Below, one piece after another: positions 11,641 to 23,910 of a stretch of 64,000 nt of DNA. Both the position numbers and the translations under genes were made by a program. This stretch comes from Poecilobothrus nobilitatus (Eukaryota; Arthropoda; Insecta; Diptera; Dolichopodidae), in assembly GCA_947095535.1 (NCBI GenBank), contig OX352773.1, positions 263,461,590 to 263,525,589 of the forward strand, given 5' to 3'. The notes beneath the pieces are model-generated. The model was not told where the DNA came from and ran no database searches. It saw nothing but the letters and a program-made list of their open reading frames with translations. Every line of letters begins with the position of its first letter. Position 1 is the stretch's first letter.

Positions 11641-12302
11641 CACTTATTAATAATATTTTGCCTAATTTTGTGTATTGTTATTATTATTAAAAAGATATTT
11701 CCAACACTCTTTACTTTTATCTATACTGTTTCTAATATTCCATAAAATCCTTTCAATACAAATTTCTAATATAGAACAGTAATTAAAGCAACCTTATTAA
11801 GTATCTTAAGAATACTGTTTTTAAGTCTTAACAACATAACATTTTCGGTCGTTGTTAAAAAACAGAAACAATCTCCTACAATAGACAATCCATCATGTCA
11901 TCATTCAGAAATGCATTAGTTACATGTGGTCTTTACATGTGGTCTACCTATATAAGATGCATGTGTATAACATATTTCCCATAAAATATCATTGAAATAT
12001 GTACATATAGTATGTATAATATCCGTATACTTAAAAATACTATAAACTTAATCAATTAAATTAGAAAACATATTCACATTTCTGTACAGCATTTAATCAA
12101 AAATGAGTACATACATATTTAAAGAACAGAAAACCTTACATTCTTATCCATATACAATTTTTACACATATTTTTAGCCAATCAATTTGGAAACATAATTA
12201 GAAAAACTAAACTAAAAAATTCTGGTTGATTTATAAAAGTAAAAAACAATCATGTATTTTTTATATTGAAAATATGTTAAACAGAACCTGAAATGTACGC
12301 AT

Positions 12303-12511
12303 TTAAAAAGAAGTTTTTTCAAAATTTGAAGAGCTGTCGGTGCTGTAGGATCTCCAGCGGTGAGGGTACATAAAAAAGTTGTTCTACAACATTACTCTTT
12401 TAAGAGACTTATGCATAGTTAATATTTCATTACTCTTTATTAAACAGTATATAAGTTTTAATAGACGGAGGGACAGAGCGAACCTAATAACAAATTTTAC
12501 AAAATGTGCTT
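12303..12511 (-). mobile_element. Family A fragment nested in the Helitron
   Basis: Read on the minus strand this starts AAGCACATTTTGTAAAATTTG, has TTAGGTTCGCTCTGTCC and a short GTCC tract (12463-12480), and ends in the equivalent of the GTAGCTCC hairpin region with AGCTCTTCAAATTTTG. It is the 5' third of the family A layout, and it lies inside the Helitron limits, so it probably came in later. Confidence 0.65.
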
Positions 12512-12863
12512 AAAAGGATAATTCACCAAAACATGAAGTGACATTACTTACAAAAAAAAATTGATTACATTATGGCCTCTTATAATTTAAATACGATTTT
12601 ATGTTTCGGTATTAACGAATATATTGTGAAAACTCACTTCGCCGTAATTGTGTACTCAATAGATTATTGATTCCTTTAAAGATTTTTTGTTGACAAATTA
12701 TCTCTAAATCTTCGCTCTGTTTATTCAAGTATCAGTATCTGAAAATGCATAGTAATACGTGAACTATATTAATTAAATTATATTAACTAAAAAGCAAAAT
12801 TTAATAATTTGTATATCATAAAGTCGATCAAATACTCCGAGCAACGCCGGGTACTCTGTTAGT

Positions 12864-14725
12864 AATAATATATTATACAGCTATTAAAAAATTTTTTTAA
12901 ACACTTCGAAGAAATTCTGAATTATTTTAACCTCTTCGTTCATTCACCTTTATATAAAATTTTCCCATAATAAACAAAATGGTAAAAAATATATTCACTT
13001 AAATTCCACATTTCTTATTTTTTCATACCTATAAACAGGTATTCATATTTTATTTCAATGCTGCAGAAAAAAGAAAATAATATAATTTCAAAAGTATTTA
13101 TAGCCCAAAGGTGTTATATGAACAATAAGATATTCATTTATATACAATATATACATATATATAATATATACCAATTGGTGATATCGGCACCAATTACAAT
13201 CATTACCAGAAAATTTATTTATTTTTTGTGTTTTTTTTTTTTACAACTTTTTAAGAACTGATATTTGAATTAGATTCAACACCTAGACATCAATAATAAT
13301 CGTATATTATTTTCTTTACTAACAAAAAAAAAAAGGGGAATAACATAAGAAAATAAAAACTATGTATAGGTATGTATTATAGAAAAAAAAAAAAATTCAT
13401 GTGTGTATCATTATGCTATATCAAATAATTTCCTTTTAGCCTAACTACTAAGTATTTGCAAAACTATTATTTTATATCACACAATCTTTTTTCTCCTTTC
13501 ATTTCGTTTTGTAACTGAATTTTCTAGATTTATAACTATAGATAAAAATAATGTTGAAAATCTTCATGATTCACAAATTCGCCTTTTGACTGTTGAAACT
13601 GTTAATGACTTTTACAGAAAATATATTTTTACCGTTATTGTAAATTAAAAAAAAAAAAAAAGGAATAAAACTCACCACACTATCTAATATATTATTATCA
13701 GAATTACAAATATTTTTACTAAAATTCTACAGTTCATAAAATAAAACATTCGATAGTGTGGTTTAAGAAATAGACAGAAAAGGATTTCAATTTAATAAAT
13801 TATTATTGAACGAAAGAAAAAGGATAAAGGTAATAAAAAATAAACATATATCAGTTATTTTATATATTATCTAAGTATTTAAAACAAATTTAATACGATT
13901 TAAAGAAGAACTAAATAGGTAAAATCTTATAAAAATTATTGTTTAATCGTTTATCAGATAATAGTCGTTGTTGTGGTTGTTATTTTAAAAGTAAATAAAA
14001 ATGCTACTATAAGAAATGAGATTAGTTAAAACGGCAACTACAATGAAGACGTTATTGTTCGCTTTTTATCAGCCACCAACTGTTGAAAAGTAAAGTTGAA
14101 ATGTATTAAATTGTATGAAAGTGTTTGCAGTCGCTTTTAGTCTTCAAAAGAAGTTGCTTAATTTTTAACTTTTATCGCTTTCTATAAGAACTCAAGTAAG
14201 GAATAATTGAATAGTAGTAAAATTTTAGAGCCAATTATTATTTTAGTAGATAGATATATTTATTCTTAGGCAATATTTTTAAAGTAATTTTTTTGTGAAT
14301 ATCCTTTTGTAGCATAAGGATTGCGTATAGAGAACAAAATGAGAATTTTAATTGCAGATTCCGGCATAAAATTTAGTTAAAAAAAAGTAAAGATTTCTAT
14401 TTGATGTATTTCGATTTATTGCATAAGATTATGTATTTTTAGCTTCTAGAACGTCATTAACATTCGATATACATTTTTTTTTCCGATACATTGTATTTTG
14501 ACAGCAATTAAATATGTCAGAAGGGTGCAAGGCATAATTTTGATATTCATACAAGGTAATATTTAAAATGGTTTTTTCTTATTATGTTCTTTATATAAAC
14601 AATTTTATATCATCATCTTATCATCTTAACCTACTAGAGTATATTGTATGAACTAAATTCTTTCCGCCTGAAAATATGCAATTATTTTCGCATTATATTT
14701 AAAGATATGGAAGTTGAGGAAGACT
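12864..14725. other. AT-rich stretch, nothing recognised
   Basis: No supported gene. Dense AT dinucleotide text lies near 13138-13171, and several poly-A runs of about twelve near 13325, 13384 and 13648. Confidence 0.45.
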
Positions 14726-14991
14726 GGGACTCGGTGGCCTAGTTGTTAAGCACGTGGCTTACTAACCGATGAAGTGCGGGTTGAAATCCTGCAATACAGG
14801 TAGAAGGTTTTATTAATTTAAAACAAAGCCCGACCCTTCCTACCAATTATAATGTGAAAACATTATATAAACAAAATAAATAATTTTAATGTATTTATTA
14901 ATAATAATATTCGACCTGTAATGGGCTTAGTAGCCGATAGTTTTTTAATATTGCAATATACTATGTAATTTAATAAATAAATAAATTGTGG
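14726..14991 (+). mobile_element. tRNA-derived SINE, second family
   Basis: The head has an A box-like TGGCCTAGTTGT at 14735-14746 and a B box-like GGTTGAAATCC at 14779-14789 (two differences from the GGTTCGANTCC consensus), spaced as in a tRNA-type RNA polymerase III promoter. It starts GGGACTCGGTGGCC, similar to the head of SINE family 1. The body differs (AAAGCCCGACCCTTCC, then GACCTGTAATGGGCTTAG), and it ends in a tandem AAATAAATAAAT tail. The 3' limit is inferred from the tail. There is only one copy in this window. Confidence 0.65.
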
Positions 14992-17030
14992 AATATTATT
15001 GATGGTTTGATGATAGCATCTTACTCAGTACTCAGGATCCTAAATAATGATTAAAGTTTTAAAATAAATTCCATTTTTTCACATATATTTCTTGATTTTC
15101 TTTTTTTACATAAAAAAGATGTGTTTTCAAAATAACTTTAGATAATAATGTTCTGCATAGATTTGTAAATCACAGTTTAATCTTTACTTTAAATTTCATT
15201 GTTAAATATTTTCTTTACAATAAGGTAAAAATCAAATAAACTTAAATTTAACAACGAAGTTTTTCCGAAAAGGCTTACGGCTAAGCTTATGTCTCACACT
15301 TACTTTTAAAACTTGATTTATAGCAATGTTGAAAAGTTAAAAAAATACGTAGCGATTTTTCCGAAGTTTGTAATCAAAGTGGTTAAGAATCCCTTAAAGG
15401 TTGATGGATAGACCGACAAGGAAATATTTAATATAATATTACTAATAATTACTAAAAGGAAACGAAAAAAAATGCTTGAAAAAGAACCAAAAATTATGAA
15501 TTATTACATTTTGATAAGTATTAATGGATAAATGATTTCCTTAAAAGGTATAACTCATATATTATCGAAACATGAAAAAGAAAAGTTTTGTAGGCTTATG
15601 TTTTTTTCACTTCTTTTGCTGAAGAAATGATTTAATAAGCGTTATAACATGAAAAATTAATATATTAAAAGGGTTGTTATCGTAGAAAACTTTCAACTTT
15701 TCCAATCAAAAATTTAATTATCTTTTATAGAATCCGATAAAATAGTGAAAAAAAAACTGTTTGAAAGAAGGAAACGTTGCTTGTTGAACAATTAAATTAA
15801 TTAATGTCTTAAATGAGAAAACTTCTTCATTATTATCATAATATTATTTCTATTTTTAATCGATTTTTGATGTTTATGTAATTTGTGGAACGTCTTTTAA
15901 AATATATTTATTTGATTGATTGATTATTTTTGAATTTTGTTATTTTGCTTTCATATTAAATTCAGAATGAACAATATTTATTATTGGACAGAGAATATTA
16001 CGCATTTATATGGTGTAAAAAAAAAATTGAATTTAAAAAAAACATGGCTTTTTGCCAAGATTTCATTTGAATTTCGTTCAAAATTGTTAAAAGGCCAGAG
16101 TTCAAAATGCATCTAATGAACAGAAATTTTACACAACGCCTTATCCTGTGGTATATTTTCATATACTGTAGAAAAGTTACAAGATCTTCCGGTATCATTA
16201 GGTACGTACAAGTAATCAAAAGTCAGTAATAAACTGTGAGGGAAAATGAAATAAATAATACTAATAATATATGAATTGAATATACTTAGCTCGTAATTGG
16301 CCGAATATCAGAAAGTAACACGGAACTATACTAATTATTATTTACTAATAATATTATATCAAAATAATTTTGTAATATTAGTTTGAATACGAGACTTAAA
16401 ATATGTTCAGTATTCGTCCTAAACTTTACATTTGACTGATTCATTCTTGATCTATTGATTTTTTATTTACAATATAAATTCTAATTAGGACCAGTAAAAG
16501 CTGGGTTTTATAATTACTGGTTTTTTTTTTTTTGATTATATTTTTTTATAATTTTTGAATATATATAAAAAAAAAAACTGAAAGCAGTAAATAGCATACC
16601 ATTATCATTTGAGTGGAGATCCTATAACTGGATTTCATTTGAATATATTGGAATTGACTGGAGTTCATTTTTGAATTTACTCTACTACGAAATCCCTCCT
16701 AATTCATTTATTATAGTCGACGCTGCCGCCTCCAAACTCGCGCTAAACAAAGTTTTGAAACTGTACTTTTTTAACTTCAGGCAAATAAAATACAAGTATA
16801 AACGACAGAATGAAATACAAGAAAAACCTTTTAGTTTTATTCAAATATTTCTATATTCAAAAAAAAAAAAAAAATTTTCTTTTATTCAAAACAGTATTTG
16901 ATAAAAGTTTAAATTACAAGCCAATAATACTTTGTATTGCTTCTTTTCAATGTTATAATTATTTATAAAGTAGTTTAAGTTTACCTGTAATACCTGTAGT
17001 ACCTGTAATTCTTTATATAAGGCCTATAAA
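14992..17030. other. AT-rich stretch, nothing recognised
   Basis: No supported gene. A 76-codon frame at 16671-16901 is slightly GC-richer at its start but has no recognisable domain and ends in poly-A/K. A short tandem of TACCTGTA occurs three times at 16983-17007. Confidence 0.4.
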
Positions 17031-17245
17031 CAGTTAATGCCTCCACTAAAAAGTTTTCCAACGAGAAAGAAGGAGTGTAACAGAAGCTCATCCCTATCAT
17101 GGTAGAGTTATCAAGATGGCGAAATACAGCTTACGGAAATTCGTTTGTTATGCGCACGTCCCGTTTGTGGAACCATATCCTGACGAACCACATACAGTTT
17201 ACACGTACTCTTGGTGACTTTCGAGTTTTCCACCAACCGTCATAA
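17031..17245 (+). pseudogene. 3' fragment of the CR1/Jockey-like LINE, internally deleted
   Basis: It matches the minus strand of the 59442-60357 copy from TTAATGCCTCCACT onward (residues LMP.LK.F, then TRSATDAHPY-like SVTEAHPY). The codons at 17150-17173 read MRTSRLWN, the best-kept version in this window of the SR-LWN motif usual near the end of CR1/Jockey-type ORF2. Just after it the text jumps to the 3' terminus (TTTTCCACC..CCGTC), so most of the 3' UTR is missing. Frames are shifted elsewhere, so it is not functional. Confidence 0.7.
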
Positions 17246-19737
17246 AAAATAATGTATGACGCTGTCAAAGAATTTTCAAAGTAGTTTAACTCAATTTTTT
17301 AAATAAAGCAAAAAATGTTTGACCCATTTCATGCTATAAATGTGTAATGAAATTTGATTTCTATTAATAAATAATAATTAATTTATAAGATATTAATAAA
17401 ATGACGTTTGTTAAATGCTTTCAGTCACGAAATAAAATATCTATTGACATTTTCTTGTGTGCACATGTTGTTTTATGGTTTCATGTATTATGAAAATAGA
17501 ACCTAAAACGAAATATTTTAAACATAACAAAACTCGTTAAAAACATAACATAACATAACATAAAAATATTTTAATAATCATATCCTTTTTTTATAATTTT
17601 AAAAGTCTTTTCATAATATTTTTTATTTATATTTTATTAGAATCGTTAAATTTAAAATTTTTTTTAAGTAAATTTAAAATATTTTCGGCAATATTGGAAA
17701 TTTTTCATCCTGTCTTTTATTTAATGGCTGATAGTATTTCTTGAGTATTAAATCCATACCATTTACTTCTTATCTGGACCACATCTATGATAATAAAATA
17801 TGAGGAACCTTTACTTTTTGAGAACAATTTAGACTATGTTCTACTTCATTCAATGATGCAACAAAGGTTTTGAACGTCAACATTTTTTAAATAATAATCT
17901 ACTTGGGCAGTTCTTTCAGAAATTGTTTAACTTAAAGCTAGAAGGATTTTTCATCTAACTGCATAGCAAAATTAGAAAAGAAAGAACAGATTTAAAATTT
18001 AACTTAAAATATGTACCTATAATGTTAAAAAGTTTATTAAAATTAAAATTCTAATTGTTTCAGGCTATATTATTATTTTAGACACTAATTTCTTGTATGG
18101 ATAATCCTTTAAAGAGGTGTGAAAATTCATGATTTGTATCAAGAATTTCATGTTAACTATGATATTAAGAAAATATCATCCTAATATCATAATTTTATTA
18201 TCAAATCTATATTCCGTCGTTAAATTGTTAATTACCTTATCTTTGACAAAATAAAACTACTATCTAGCATCTTTGTTAGACGAAACAAACTACATTTTCA
18301 TCATTTAACATCTATGTGCAGAAAAACATTTTAATTGGACAGGTAGTTAATGTAAAATCTCATAATACGAATTGTGCAAAAAAAAATTAAATTATTAGAT
18401 GTGATGTAAGTAAAAATTAAATACAATATCTTCGAAACTCAAAAAATACTATCAGCCATTAAATCATTTGCCATCATAATAACATCAGACATAATAAGTA
18501 ATCATTAATCAGAAACACGCATACATCTAGAAGGGTATTGCACACTAAAATAAAAAAGAATTATATACTAGATGTATATTATATAATATTATCAAAAGAG
18601 TAAGAACTTTATGTATAACATTTTTTTTTGAATTATTTTTTTAAGTTGATCCCAATTTTTACCACTCCACAATTTTAGTTAACATTACTTTCTATTGTCC
18701 TATTTTGATTAATTTCAATTGTTACTGAAATATCTGCAATTTTCTTGCTAATTTAATTTTCCATACTATGTTATCTAATTAGATAAGTTTATGTTAATTA
18801 TAAATAGAACATTAATAATAATAATATGAATTAATTGTACAACTTTGTACAAAATTATAATGAGTACAAGGTATGTTTTCTTTTTATAAAAATAATTTCC
18901 CAATATGTGAACAATACAGGTAACACACAATTATGAACAATTTATGTAACTTTATACAAATTAAATTAGTTCAGGTAACATATATCAATAGTTTTAGTTA
19001 TATTTTAATATTAAATTGAATATTATGAAGGAATTACCGTTACAAAATGTATTAAATTGAAATTTGAAGGAATTACCGTTACAAAATGTATTAAACATTT
19101 TGTATTAAATCATTAATTTTACAACATTTTATTTTATTATTTTTGTTATGTATTGAAAAATTACCTCTCTTTTCGACTGTTGTAATCAAACTCTTTGTTA
19201 TTTTATACATATTACATATAGGATTTGTTATAATATAAATTTAGGACTATACATAATAAAACTAGAATTATTCAGTACAAGAGCTGATGGCTTAAAACTA
19301 GACATATTATTATGTAACAATATTGTAAATCAACTAATGAAAATGTTTTAGCATTATATGCTGATGTTTAATATCGTAAAGAAATGAAAAAAATTATCAA
19401 AACCTTGTAAGTTAGTTAGTTTCATTCATTCAATTGGACATTGATGGTTATAATAATTAAAAGCATCAAAAATCAAATATTAAGCAACACATAATAATAT
19501 TATGGCATTTCGGAATAAAAGGATTCTTTGGTAAAATTTGGATTATAAATGAATATCTTGTTATTAAGCAAAAAGTTTTTAGGAGAAAACGTTTAAATCA
19601 GCATTTTTCAATAATTTTCAGAGCAATTGAATATAAAAGCAGTAATAAAAATTTGTTAATATTAATGTCCCGATTTGTTTTATAAATCCAATTGTTATTC
19701 CAAAATTTTTTAAAATTTTATTATTAGTTTCAATTTT
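17246..19737. other. AT-rich stretch with small simple repeats
   Basis: No supported gene. Contents include an AACAT/ATAAC run at about 17541-17562, an inverted pair TACATCTAG (about 18523) and CTAGATGTA (about 18569), and the direct duplication listed separately at 19027-19095. Confidence 0.45.
19027..19095. repeat. Short direct duplication, period 39 bp
   Basis: GAAGGAATTACCGTTACAAA followed by ATGTATTAAA occurs at 19027 and again at 19066, perfectly repeated. This is a recent local duplication. Confidence 0.85.
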
Positions 19738-20545
19738 GTTCCTGTCCGTCCATCTATCTATATTTGTCTCTCAATCTTTTTACGAAACTTTAAACATTTT
19801 TAAATATTAAAAATTGAAAGTTTATAGAAAAAAGATGAATTTGATCGAATATCTATTTCCTATAGCCCCATTCATGATATAAATCCATTAGTAGGTCTAG
19901 GTATCTATCTCTCTGTTAAGCTTAACAGTTTTTTAATCTGAAGGCGTTAAACAACAACGCAATGTTTTTAAACTTTATAAATTGATATTTTTACGTATTT
20001 AAATTTACAGTTATGTGAAACTTAACAAGAGAAATTTTTGGTGCTCCCAGAATATTTTGTGTAAATTTCAAGATTCTAGCTATCTTAGTTTTTGAGTTAG
20101 CGCGCTGACGGACGGACGGACGGACTGACGGAATTTGATTCTGATCCGATCCATACCTTTGAAGATATATCTAGCTCGCATATTTCGAGGTGTTACAAAC
20201 GGAGGAGTAATTTTATTATACCCGATACTTATCGTACGGGTATAAAAAGTATTAGTTATTTCAGAAGAAAAATATGTACTCCCTTTCGTTTAATAGCTAT
20301 ATAACGGTTAAATGGTGAAAATTCTCTATTTTAGACACCTTCATTCTGGACAAACTGTGCACATTTCTTAGTAAGACACAAACATTAAAGCTCCAATATT
20401 ATATTTTTACATCTAGTAATATCTATTATATAAGATTTGTTATTTTACAGAGTTTAGGATCTTTAATTTTAATTTGAGGAAAATTGGAGTTTAAAAATAA
20501 TAAATACAAGGCTTTTTTTATTATTTTCTAAGGTTTCCTTAAGAG
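19738..20545 (+). mobile_element. Diverged family A copy split by a type P element
   Basis: The left part (19738 to about 20025) has a GTCC-type tract, a TAGCCCCATT block and ACAGTTATGTGAAAC. The right part (from about 20247) resumes with the body words ATTAGTT.TTTCAGAA, TTAATAGCT, TTTTAGACACCT and ATTAAAGCTCCAATATTA. The terminal hairpin at the left end is eroded. The part of the body expected between the two halves, roughly 70 bp in other copies, is absent. Right limit approximate. Confidence 0.6.
20026..20246 (-). mobile_element. Solo type P (DINE-1-like) head element inside family A
   Basis: Reverse complement of the 5777-5990 head with only a few differences. The hairpin is TATACCCG at 20217-20224 with CGGGTATA at 20237-20244; the GACG-type tract is at 20107-20131; both CGCGCTAACTCAAAAACTAAG and GGTGTTACAAACGGAGGAGT are kept (listed here in opposite orientations). 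At about 220 bp it ends where the longer element at 5.8 kb changes to the family A body, which suggests that this unit is the minimal mobile form. No target duplication is visible, as expected for Helitron-type insertion, though exact junctions are uncertain. Confidence 0.7.
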
Positions 20546-21576
20546 AACAAAGTACTTTCAGATTTCTCATCACATTTTCTTATATAAAACGTTTTTTAGA
20601 TTAACAAAACGTACATTTTTTTATTTTATCTACAAATGATAAACGTACATGTGCGTCTTCAAAAACATTTGGTTTTACATAATGCGTTAATTTTTGTTTT
20701 GTTGTTTTAATGAAAAATTTCTTTTCTTTGCAAAATGTAAAATCAAAATATAACATATACCTACCTACATTACTTATGTAAACCAATTAATATATAAACA
20801 AATATGTAAATTTAATCGATAAATGAAATTTATTGAATATAATTCAGACCTTAGAGCTGTTTTCAATTTAAACAATTAAAATTAATTCTGAAATGTCATT
20901 GTTGTCACTTTGTCACATTTAATAATTATACGTTAATAATGAATTTTACATAAATTGAAAATGTTTTATTATATGTAGGTATAGCATATCTATAAAATAA
21001 ATATTTATAAGGTAGAATATATTATATTTTACGAATCTAATGTATGGTATACATAGGTATGGTTTTTATTTAAGTTATTTGTAGCAAATTCAACGAAATT
21101 CAACTAATTATAAACAACAATAATATATATTGATATTATACAAATCCCGTAACGCTTTCCAGTAGCAAATCCTGTTAAAGAAGCATTGCTTCATTAACAT
21201 CAAGCTTACAAAAAGATTGTTTCTTACAAATTGATTAATTTGAATTCGATCTGCTAACCCATTCAGGCATGTTGGTCTGTTAAAAAAAATGCACTAAAGG
21301 GAAACTCTGTGCTGTTCTAGCTATAGTCAATTATATAAGGTAGAAAATGGGTTTCGTTGTTTATTATGCATTAATTAAGGATTACATTGTATTATATACA
21401 AATTTTTTAAACAACGATTATAAACAACTTTTGAAAAAATGTTCTTCTGAATTCTGTAGGTGTGCACTACTTTCTCTTTCGACCTATATAGCAGAAATAA
21501 AAATGTCCGACTGAAAGATGTCAAGGTTCTTCAATGACTTTTAATAACAATCTTGACAAACCTGACAAATTTCAGT
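20546..21576. other. AT-rich stretch, nothing recognised
   Basis: No supported gene. A slightly GC-richer part at about 21140-21330 contains CTGCTAACCCATTCAGGCA, vaguely like the Helitron module start at 10954. I could not extend the match. Confidence 0.4.
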
Positions 21577-22275
21577 AGATTAGATTAGATTATTGTTTAA
21601 GGGGTGTAAATAACACTGTGATATTTTCATGTACATATATTTTCTCGCTTTATTACTGTGTGTTATGTATTGTGCTTCTACTTATAATATTTCTGTCAAT
21701 CGTAAAGTATAAATCTGTTGAGCGTTTACCACTGGAAGTTCATATTTGACAAAGGAATATGTTCCTAGATGCAAATATCTTGTTTGGAGTAAAGTTTCAC
21801 AGTTTTTGAATATATTTACTCTAGTTTCTTTTTCTTCTTGATAGAATCTGCATGTAGCGTCATTCTATATTAAAAGTTTCTTTCAGTCCTCTTTTATTCG
21901 GGAGTGTTGCGGCAGGAATCCTGTTAGAATACTCTATTTTTATTTATTTTTATTTTACTTTTATTGTGTTCTATGATTTTTTTATATATTTTTCAGTTAT
22001 AATTTATCAGAATCTCCTTAGATTTTGTGTAAACTCGTCTGAGTCTGAGGCCGGGATTTTTTGCTCCATGGTTTATATTTACCTATACCACAAAAATGTA
22101 AAGGGAGATGTAAAGGGAGTTACTGCTTCTTCTTTTGTAAGCCGATCGACTTACTCATTTTTCTCTACACCTATAGGTGTTCAGGTATAGGGCTTCCTTA
22201 TTGTTTGCTTCTAAATCGTTTAGTTTCACTAAGCCCTCCCAAACTAATTGTAATTTAAGTGATTTCGAGCTTACA
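21577..22275 (-). pseudogene. LINE 3' fragment: RNase H end and C-terminal Cys motif
   Basis: On the minus strand, near 22190-22085, a frame reads IGVEKNE, a stop, then VDRLTKEEAVTP. This fits the G-x-x-GNE-x-AD end of the RNase H domain found in some LINE ORF2 proteins (I, R1 and LOA groups). In another frame just upstream LNDLEANNKEALYL fits the preceding strand. Further on, 21852-21682 is open for 56 codons and begins CRFYQEEETRVNIFKNC, matching in shape the C-terminal CRFC-E-EEET-H-C motif of these proteins with Cys and His positions replaced; a stop follows. The fragment ends with a tandem AGATT tail (plus strand 21577-21593), typical of LINE 3' ends. Frameshifts and stops show it is dead. 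The clade is not assigned. Confidence 0.65.
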
Positions 22276-23060
22276 GTGCGCCTTATGGCTGCTTAGCTGT
22301 CTAATGTAAAATACAATCTATTTTTCTGTTCATGTATTGAAGAAAAATGCATATCTTATGAAATCATACATGATTTTTAGTTTACGTTTACATTTACATT
22401 TCAAATAAAAGATCTGATATAATTTAAAATATTTTATGAAATTCCATTATTTTGTCACTTTTTTCAAATTTTTCTTTTTTTGTTAGTAAATTTATTGAAA
22501 TATAATAAATAAATATTTTATCATTTGTAAAAATGACCTCTTATATTATTAATATTCATTTATGTTTATATAAATATGGTATTTATGAAAAAAATATTGC
22601 TCTTTATTGTTTATTATAATAAAAATACTGTAAGGTTAATGGAAATTCGTAGAAACTGCAGTAGAAATATTTCTTTTACTTAAATGTTTGTTTTATTATG
22701 GCCCAAAGTGAATAAAATTTCAAAAATATTTTCATTTATGAGTAAAATAAAAGTCATCCATTAATAACAGAAATTTAACATTTAAACTTCAATATATGAA
22801 ATCAATAAATCATCTCTCCAGACTTCATCAAAACATTCTTATTCAGAAATGTAATATGGTTTTTAAATTAAATATCATGAATGCAATATAAAATTATATT
22901 ATATAGTTTAAATATTTCTAAATAATACGATATTGTAGATTTTACAAGTCATAATATAAATAATAAAAAAATTTTTTGTAACATTCCACGTATCACAGAC
23001 ACAATATCGATAATAATAGCAGCTTAAAAATGTCTAATGAAGTAAAAATTCAATTAAAAA
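22276..23060. other. AT-rich stretch, nothing recognised
   Basis: No supported gene or repeat. Confidence 0.45.
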
Positions 23061-23910
23061 ATCGTCGCCTGAGAAAATTATTGTTGTATGTAGCAAAACA
23101 TATAGTTTGTGGTAAATCAACTTAGAAGTTTTAAAGAGGCATAGTGCTAAAACTGTACGGTATAATGTTTTTAAACTTAACACATCTATTGCTATGGGAA
23201 TAAAGAAACCAAGTGCAAATTTTCTAATCCGTGCTGCAAACTTTGGCGAAATTAGAAGAGTTTTACTGAAACAACATTTGTTGTATATAATAATTTGCAT
23301 AAATTTGGTTTGACTATGTATAGCATACAACAATATTGTATATGGAATGTTGTCGTATTAAATGAGAAAACTAAAAGATACAAAAGCAAATTCCGTTTTT
23401 GTTTTTTCCAATGGATTTATTTTATTTTATGCATTTAGTTATTTAGTGCCGGAATAACTCCATAGAATTATTTTGCACATTTCTGGATTATTCTTGACAA
23501 CATTATTTAAAATTTTTATTAAGGCACTTGCAATTACATTGACCGACCTACCACAGCAAGTTGAAATTGTCCAAATTGAACAGTACCTACAAGTTATTTT
23601 AAATTTATCGTACTTATTCAAAGTTCCAGTCAAATGGTACACATTTAACTTACGGTTTTAATAAAAGTTATATCCAAACCTTTTTAGGAGTCAAAAATAT
23701 TTTGCAAATCTAAAATTACATTATTGTAATAGGTGGGGTAATACTACTCTGATTTTCTACTAGGATATTATAAAATATAATATAAATGTATTGTATATAC
23801 ATACGAAACTGAACACATACAGTAATAAATCATATTAAATGTGCAAATGTGGTACTAATGTGTTATAAAAAACAAGTAAATGTAACAGTTAGCCGATGCA
23901 ACCGATTTAT

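Larger units (their letters stand above)
10795..12862 (+). mobile_element. Helitron-like non-autonomous element, apparently full length
   Basis: The left end reads A|TCTTCTTC, then AATATATAAAG and a (GTTT)n run. The right end carries a short hairpin (CCGAGCAACGCCGG at 12837-12850) and finishes CTCTGTTAG|T. Helitrons are known to begin with TC, end with CTRR preceded by a small hairpin, and insert between A and T without target duplication; here the final tetranucleotide is TTAG, one base off CTAG. The CGAGCAACGCCGGGTA phrase is a type of Helitron 3' end I associate with insects. Inside are four diverged tandem modules, then a family A fragment inserted in reverse. No Rep or helicase coding sequence is present, so it is non-autonomous. 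The exact left end is ambiguous because of the TCT repeat. Confidence 0.7.

Noticed and set aside
23034..23333. 99-codon minus-strand frame
   Set aside because: No recognisable domain. It overlaps the left part of the inverted-repeat element, so a transposase scrap cannot be excluded but is not supported.
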